DNA of 64,000 nt, from assembly GCF_003207955.1 (NCBI RefSeq), contig NZ_NOXG01000011.1, positions 1-64,000 on the forward strand. The letters are read 5' to 3'. The notes below the pieces were generated by a model. That model saw only the letters and a program-made list of their open reading frames with translations. It was not told the DNA's origin and did not search any database. Below, piece after piece: positions 60,512 to 64,000 of the stretch (positions are counted from its first letter, which is position 1; each line of letters starts with the position of its first letter). The position numbers and the translations under genes are program-made. This DNA is from Novacetimonas pomaceti (GTDB lineage: Bacteria; Pseudomonadota; Alphaproteobacteria; Acetobacterales; Acetobacteraceae).

Positions 60512-61818
60512 CAGCTTTCGACCATCATCACCGGTGCCGGACGCGACCGGCCCCGACGCTGGATCATGATGTCATACAGGATTATCAGGCCATAGGATGG
60601 CGCCATCAGCGCGACAAAGGCATTCTGCACACCCAGAAACGGCATGGTCTGCACGAATATCTGTGGCAGCACCGCCCCGCCTGAAAATGCCATGACCAGC
60701 ATTGCGGTCGCCTGGGCGCTGCGTTCCTTCACTTCGCGGATCACGATGGGAAAGAGGGCGGGAAGTATCATGGCATTGGCAAAACCGAACAGGGCGACGC
60801 ACATGACCGAAACATAGCCATGCGTCAGCCATGTCAGCGCGCACAGCACCAGCCCGCATCCCGCCGACAGCCCTAGATAACGTTCCTGCGAAAAGACGCG
60901 CGGCACCAGAAACATGCCCAGTATGTAGCCACACATCATCGCCGCAAGGGTCAGCGAGGTAAAGAACTTCGTCTGGTCAAGCGGCAGACCAAGACTTGCT
61001 CCATATGCGCCAATGGCGTCACCCGCCATGACTTCCGTCCCGACATAAAGGAACATGCACGCCACGCCGAACCACAGATATGCCGGGCCGCGTTTCGGGT
61101 CTTTTTCCTCTGCCACCGCATCCTCTTCTTCAGGCGTGGAAATATCTATTTCCGGCAGTGAAGAGCGCGCCAGCCCCACGGCGGTCACCAGCAGTATCAG
61201 CGCCATGATCAGATAGGGTGCCTGCACCGCATGGGCGAACTGGTCCAGGATGTGATCACGGGCGCCGGCATCCGGGGCGGCCTTTACCCTGAGCGCGATG
61301 TCATTGATGTTGCGCATGACCAGCAGGGCAAGGACGATGGGGGCCACAATTCCCGCCAGCTTGTTCGCGACCCCCATGATGGCGATACGCTGCGCTGCCT
61401 TTTGCGGCGGCCCGAGAAGCGTCACATAGGGATTGATCGTGACCTGCAGCAGCGACAGCCCCGCCCCGATGACAAACAGGCCCCCCAATGCCCCCGGATA
61501 CCATCGCACGCTGACGCATTCGCCAAAGATCGCGATCCCGGCGGACAGGATCACCAGCGCGATGACCAGACCGCCCCGCAGTCCCGTCCGCTGCGCCAGC
61601 ATGGTCGCAGGCACGGGAAACAGCAGATAGGAAAAGTAGAAACACATGGGGACAAGGAATGCGCTGACGGTGCTGAGGTCAAACGCCACCTGCACGAAGG
61701 TGATCAGGGGACCGTTAAGCCACGTCACGAAACCGATAATGAAAAACAGGCTGGCAATAATGACGATGGGCCGCCAGCCATATGTTCCGGCAGGACTTTC
61801 AGGATATGGTGCGGACAA
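60511..61818 (-). CDS. FucP/NagP-like MFS sugar transporter
   Basis: A 435-residue 12-helix transporter of the FucP family: WRPIVIIASLFFIIGFVTWL at the N-terminus, LTVSAFLVPMCFYFSYLLF-like second helix, GLSLLQVTINPYVTLLGPPQ, EVMAGDAIGAYGASLGLPLD and FANAMILPALFPIVIREVKE. Proton-driven relatives carry fucose, glucose or GlcNAc (NagP). Start: no ATG is near the domain, but TTG 61818 lies 5 bases after AGGGAGG and gives the usual family length. It heads the operon and probably imports GlcNAc or a peptidoglycan sugar. Confidence 0.88.
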   Translation of the reverse strand: MSAPYPESPAGTYGWRPIVIIASLFFIIGFVTWLNGPLITFVQVAFDLSTVSAFLVPMCFYFSYLLFPVPATMLAQRTGLRGGLVIALVILSAGIAIFGECVSVRWYPGALGGLFVIGAGLSLLQVTINPYVTLLGPPQKAAQRIAIMGVANKLAGIVAPIVLALLVMRNINDIALRVKAAPDAGARDHILDQFAHAVQAPYLIMALILLVTAVGLARSSLPEIDISTPEEEDAVAEEKDPKRGPAYLWFGVACMFLYVGTEVMAGDAIGAYGASLGLPLDQTKFFTSLTLAAMMCGYILGMFLVPRVFSQERYLGLSAGCGLVLCALTWLTHGYVSVMCVALFGFANAMILPALFPIVIREVKERSAQATAMLVMAFSGGAVLPQIFVQTMPFLGVQNAFVALMAPSYGLIILYDIMIQRRGRSRPAPVMMVES

Positions 61819-62952
61819 TGGAGCCTCCCTGACCCGACAATCGCAGCGATGGCCCGAAAGACACCGCCACGATGACAGGCAATGATCAGAAACCGACCGA
61901 AACAAACCCCATGGCGGCAGACACGTCATGGACGGGACCGGCCAGACGGACATCCCTGATGGACCACGCCCCTTTCGACCCGGCAGCTTCGCCGTCCGCA
62001 TTCATGTCATCCATCCCGTGACGCGACATCTTTGACGGATGCATCCCATTCATGATGGCAACTCGATAATGGGAGCCCGGCGCGATACCGGACGGAATGC
62101 AGGAAGGCCCGGTCACGATTTTTCCATAGGGGAGACAGAATATTTTCCCAACCGGCATTGCAGTTACCGTCCCTCATGACATGCTGGTACCGACCCGGCA
62201 TTGTGGCAATCCGGACAACGCCAGCACAGACGCAGCGCCAGCGTTGGAAATCCGGCCGCAGGTCGCGACCGGTGCCGACACATACAATACCGTCGCACCA
62301 TTGATGACGCCCCGATCATCCGCATGCACGAGACATGACAACGCAATGCGACAGGACGCCTGCATTCCCGATGCCGGTCATGGCCACGCCGTCTTCACCA
62401 GCAGGACCAACCGCCATACATGCCCGGAAACAGAAGGGTTGATAACGAGACGAAACGTTCATGAACGTGATGCCCTGCATTGATGTCATTGAAGTGACGA
62501 AACAAACGTTTTCTTCTGTTAACGGATAATGCCGGGCAATCCGGGTGGACGCAATAGTTCGGAAACCATCCAATGATAGTTCAGCCACAAAAACAAAGTA
62601 TTGGGTGAGGCGTGCCTTTTACCGACCTTGCGAGGGACAGGCCAAAAAGCCGGAGAATCTCTGAAATAAGCGACTGTTTTAATTTGATAGATTTCGTGTC
62701 TGCGCATGCAACCCCGCATTTTGCGCAGGGATCGGCCGGATCACCACATCACGCTGACGACAGCCCCATCAGCCCTGAAAGTGGCAACCTGCCGAACATT
62801 GCGGGTTCGATTCCCGGCGTCCGCCCCCCCTTTCAACCGGGCTGGCCATCTGGCCCGCAAGCCGCATCCCGCGACAGATCGGACAGCCGGCGGGCATGCC
62901 GACGATAAAACCGTCGCTGCCCGATCCTGTAAAGGATCGTTCCCTCAGAATC
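61819..62952. other. Gene-free region upstream of the nag operon
   Basis: Over 1.1 kb without a supportable gene. A 90-codon minus-strand frame at 61886-62158 has no recognisable family. ACGTTCATGAACGT (62455-62468) is a perfect 14-bp palindrome and a possible operator. Segment 62782-62828 resembles a tRNA 3' half. The promoter of the nag operon should lie in the right part of 61819-62100, but I cannot place it confidently. Confidence 0.45.
62782..62828 (+). other. tRNA-like 3' fragment
   Basis: GTGGCAACCTGCC followed by a T-arm GCGGG-TTCGATT-CCCGG and an acceptor-like GTCCGCC resembles the variable arm and 3' half of a leucine/serine-type tRNA. There is no anticodon or D-arm upstream and the CCA is replaced by C-runs, so it is not a functional tRNA; it may be an old attachment site. 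Confidence 0.4.
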
Positions 62953-63107
62953 CGCCTGGAAAAATCGACCTGATAATACCCTGAAATTATAAACGTTTTT
63001 GGATGTTGCCTTTTTTTTCAAAAAGGTAACGTTCTTCGAAGCTTTTTGCAAAAAGCTTCACCAAAAACTTCTGTCATTTTTATATCAGGTGGCCGCCTTC
63101 AGACAGC
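62953..63107. repeat. Double-hairpin dispersed repeat, copy C
   Basis: A 155-bp relative of copies A and B with left end CCGCCTGGAAAA and right end CCTTCAGACAG. It contains a GTTGCC/GGTAAC hairpin (63006-63031) and the perfect 22-bp GAAGCTTTTTGCAAAAAGCT-TC palindrome (63039-63060), then ACTTCTGTCATTTTT. The two hairpins are in the opposite order to copy A. It ends 4 bp beyond the ROK-kinase stop codon. Confidence 0.8.
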
Positions 63108-63110
63108 CAT

Positions 63111-63998
63111 TCAGTCTTTCAGCCACGAAGCCCCGATCAACCCTGACTCCCCCGGCAGATGACCCGGCACGACAAGCGGATTTCCCTGATGGCGCAGGAT
63201 ACGGTCACGGACCTTGCGGTCCAGTGCTTCAATCAGGGCCACCTGATGCGCCAGCCCCCCGCCCACCGGCATGATGGAGGCCCCCGTCACGTTCGCAACC
63301 ATCGCAAGCCCCGCGGACATGCGATCCAGCCAGACATCCACCGTCCGTCGTGCCGCCCCATCTCCCTCCCGCCACTGCGCAAGAAGGGAACGGGCATGCA
63401 GTTCCCCGCCACCCAGATGATGATGCAGACGCTCGATCCCGCGCGCGCCACCAATCGTATCCAGACATCCACGCTGCCCGCACTGGCATGGCAGCGCGGG
63501 AATGCTGCCCGGCCCGGTGGCTTCGGGTATGAAGGGACCGTGTCCCCACTCGCCACCCAGTCCTCCCGGCCCGATCACGGGACGCCCATCGATGATCAGG
63601 CCCCCGCCAACGCCTGTCCCCAGGATGATCCCGAAAACAATGTCATGTCCGGCGCCCGCGCCCTGCATGGCCTCGCTCAGGGCGAAGCAGTGCGCGTCAT
63701 TGGCGACAAGCACGCGACGTCCCAACCGTTCAGCCAGAAGCCGCCGCAGGGGCACGCCATTGACGCAGGGAATGTTGGCAGTGCGCGTCTGGCCGCTGCG
63801 CGGCGCGCAGACGCCCGCGATTGCAATATGCAGTGGCATCGCCGCGTCGTAACCGGCGGTCATGTCATTCATTGCCGACACAAACCGTTCCAGATCCGTG
63901 GTGGGCGTCGGCGTGCGCTTTCGGTGCGACAGCTCATGCTTTGCGTCAGCCTGCGCAAAATCGATATAGGAACCGCCAATATCCGCACACAGTATCAC
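63111..63998 (-). CDS. ROK-family sugar kinase (NagK candidate)
   Basis: At least 295 residues; the GTG at 63998 is 2 bases from the window edge, so the true start may lie further out. It has ADIGGSYIDFAQADA (phosphate 1), ANDAHCFALSEAM with the catalytic Asp, GIILGTGVGGGLIIDGRPVI, GPGGLGGEWGHGP and the ROK zinc motif CQCGQRGCLD. Known members include GlcNAc kinase NagK and glucokinases. Its place beside the nag genes favours GlcNAc, but it is separated from the operon by 1.1 kb and the repeat, so it may be transcribed independently. Confidence 0.85.
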   Translation of the reverse strand: MILCADIGGSYIDFAQADAKHELSHRKRTPTPTTDLERFVSAMNDMTAGYDAAMPLHIAIAGVCAPRSGQTRTANIPCVNGVPLRRLLAERLGRRVLVANDAHCFALSEAMQGAGAGHDIVFGIILGTGVGGGLIIDGRPVIGPGGLGGEWGHGPFIPEATGPGSIPALPCQCGQRGCLDTIGGARGIERLHHHLGGGELHARSLLAQWREGDGAARRTVDVWLDRMSAGLAMVANVTGASIMPVGGGLAHQVALIEALDRKVRDRILRHQGNPLVVPGHLPGESGLIGASWLKD

Positions 63999-64000
63999 GC

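Noticed and set aside
61886..62158. 90-codon minus-strand frame upstream of the MFS gene
   Set aside because: No ribosome-binding site, no family match and a composition different from the real genes; could be a degraded gene but cannot be shown.
62782..62828. A functional tRNA gene
   Set aside because: Only a T-arm and part of an acceptor are present; no anticodon arm, D-arm or CCA can be folded.

Overview
The window is a high-GC alphaproteobacterial chromosome segment that fits an acetic acid bacterium (Acetobacteraceae; Komagataeibacter or a close relative is my best guess). Reasons: a glycerol operon that carries class II aldolase and fructose-1,6-bisphosphatase instead of any phosphofructokinase, a type-II NADH dehydrogenase, a PPDK with its PpsR regulator, and AT-rich double-hairpin repeats scattered between GC-rich genes. 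The genus is an inference.

Layout. 1-2.3 kb: AT-rich non-coding edge, then a B12-binding radical SAM enzyme. 2.8-5.6 kb: decayed prophage beside tRNA-Val(GAC), with small coupled ORFs, a membrane protein, a beta-helix (pectate-lyase fold) protein and only the last 55 codons of an integrase. 5.7-8.8 kb: N-formylglutamate amidohydrolase-like protein, small lipoprotein, a second integrase tail next to a tRNA 3'-half, YidB-like and NUDIX proteins. 8.9-20.2 kb: beta-propeller/creatininase pair, large KatE catalase, SelW-like protein, DUF4112, FAD-linked oxidase, TPR-glycosyltransferase, FadR-type regulator, NDH-2, a conserved unknown. 20.3-27.9 kb: glpD-glpK-glpX-fba-glpR operon divergent from glpF, with two well-matching GlpR operators. 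27.9-31.0 kb: Lrp-type regulator divergent from alr-dadA. 31.0-41.9 kb: gluconate-type permease, a four-gene RbbA-type ABC efflux system with its own outer-membrane factor, a MarR regulator and an FUSC pump. 41.9-51.2 kb: tag/DUF763 pair, NsrR-like regulator, ppsR-ppdK, bacterioferritin and Bfd, NADP-isocitrate dehydrogenase. 51.4-64 kb: an amino-sugar (MurNAc/GlcNAc) cluster.

How the genes work together. Glycerol enters through GlpF and is converted by GlpK and GlpD to dihydroxyacetone phosphate; the co-transcribed aldolase and GlpX then push it to fructose-6-phosphate, which suits a cell without phosphofructokinase. The amino-sugar cluster ends at the same metabolite: transporters (SSS and FucP-like MFS), two kinases (BadF-type and ROK), MurQ, NagA and NagB feed fructose-6-phosphate without any phosphotransferase (PTS) component in sight. 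PPDK and PpsR control the pyruvate/PEP step of gluconeogenesis, and DadA supplies pyruvate from D-alanine.

The most promising undescribed item is a 404-residue protein of unknown function translationally coupled to the MFS transporter inside the nag operon (59297-60511). The most noticeable non-coding signal is a three-copy family of about 130-155 bp double-hairpin elements with imperfect inverted ends.
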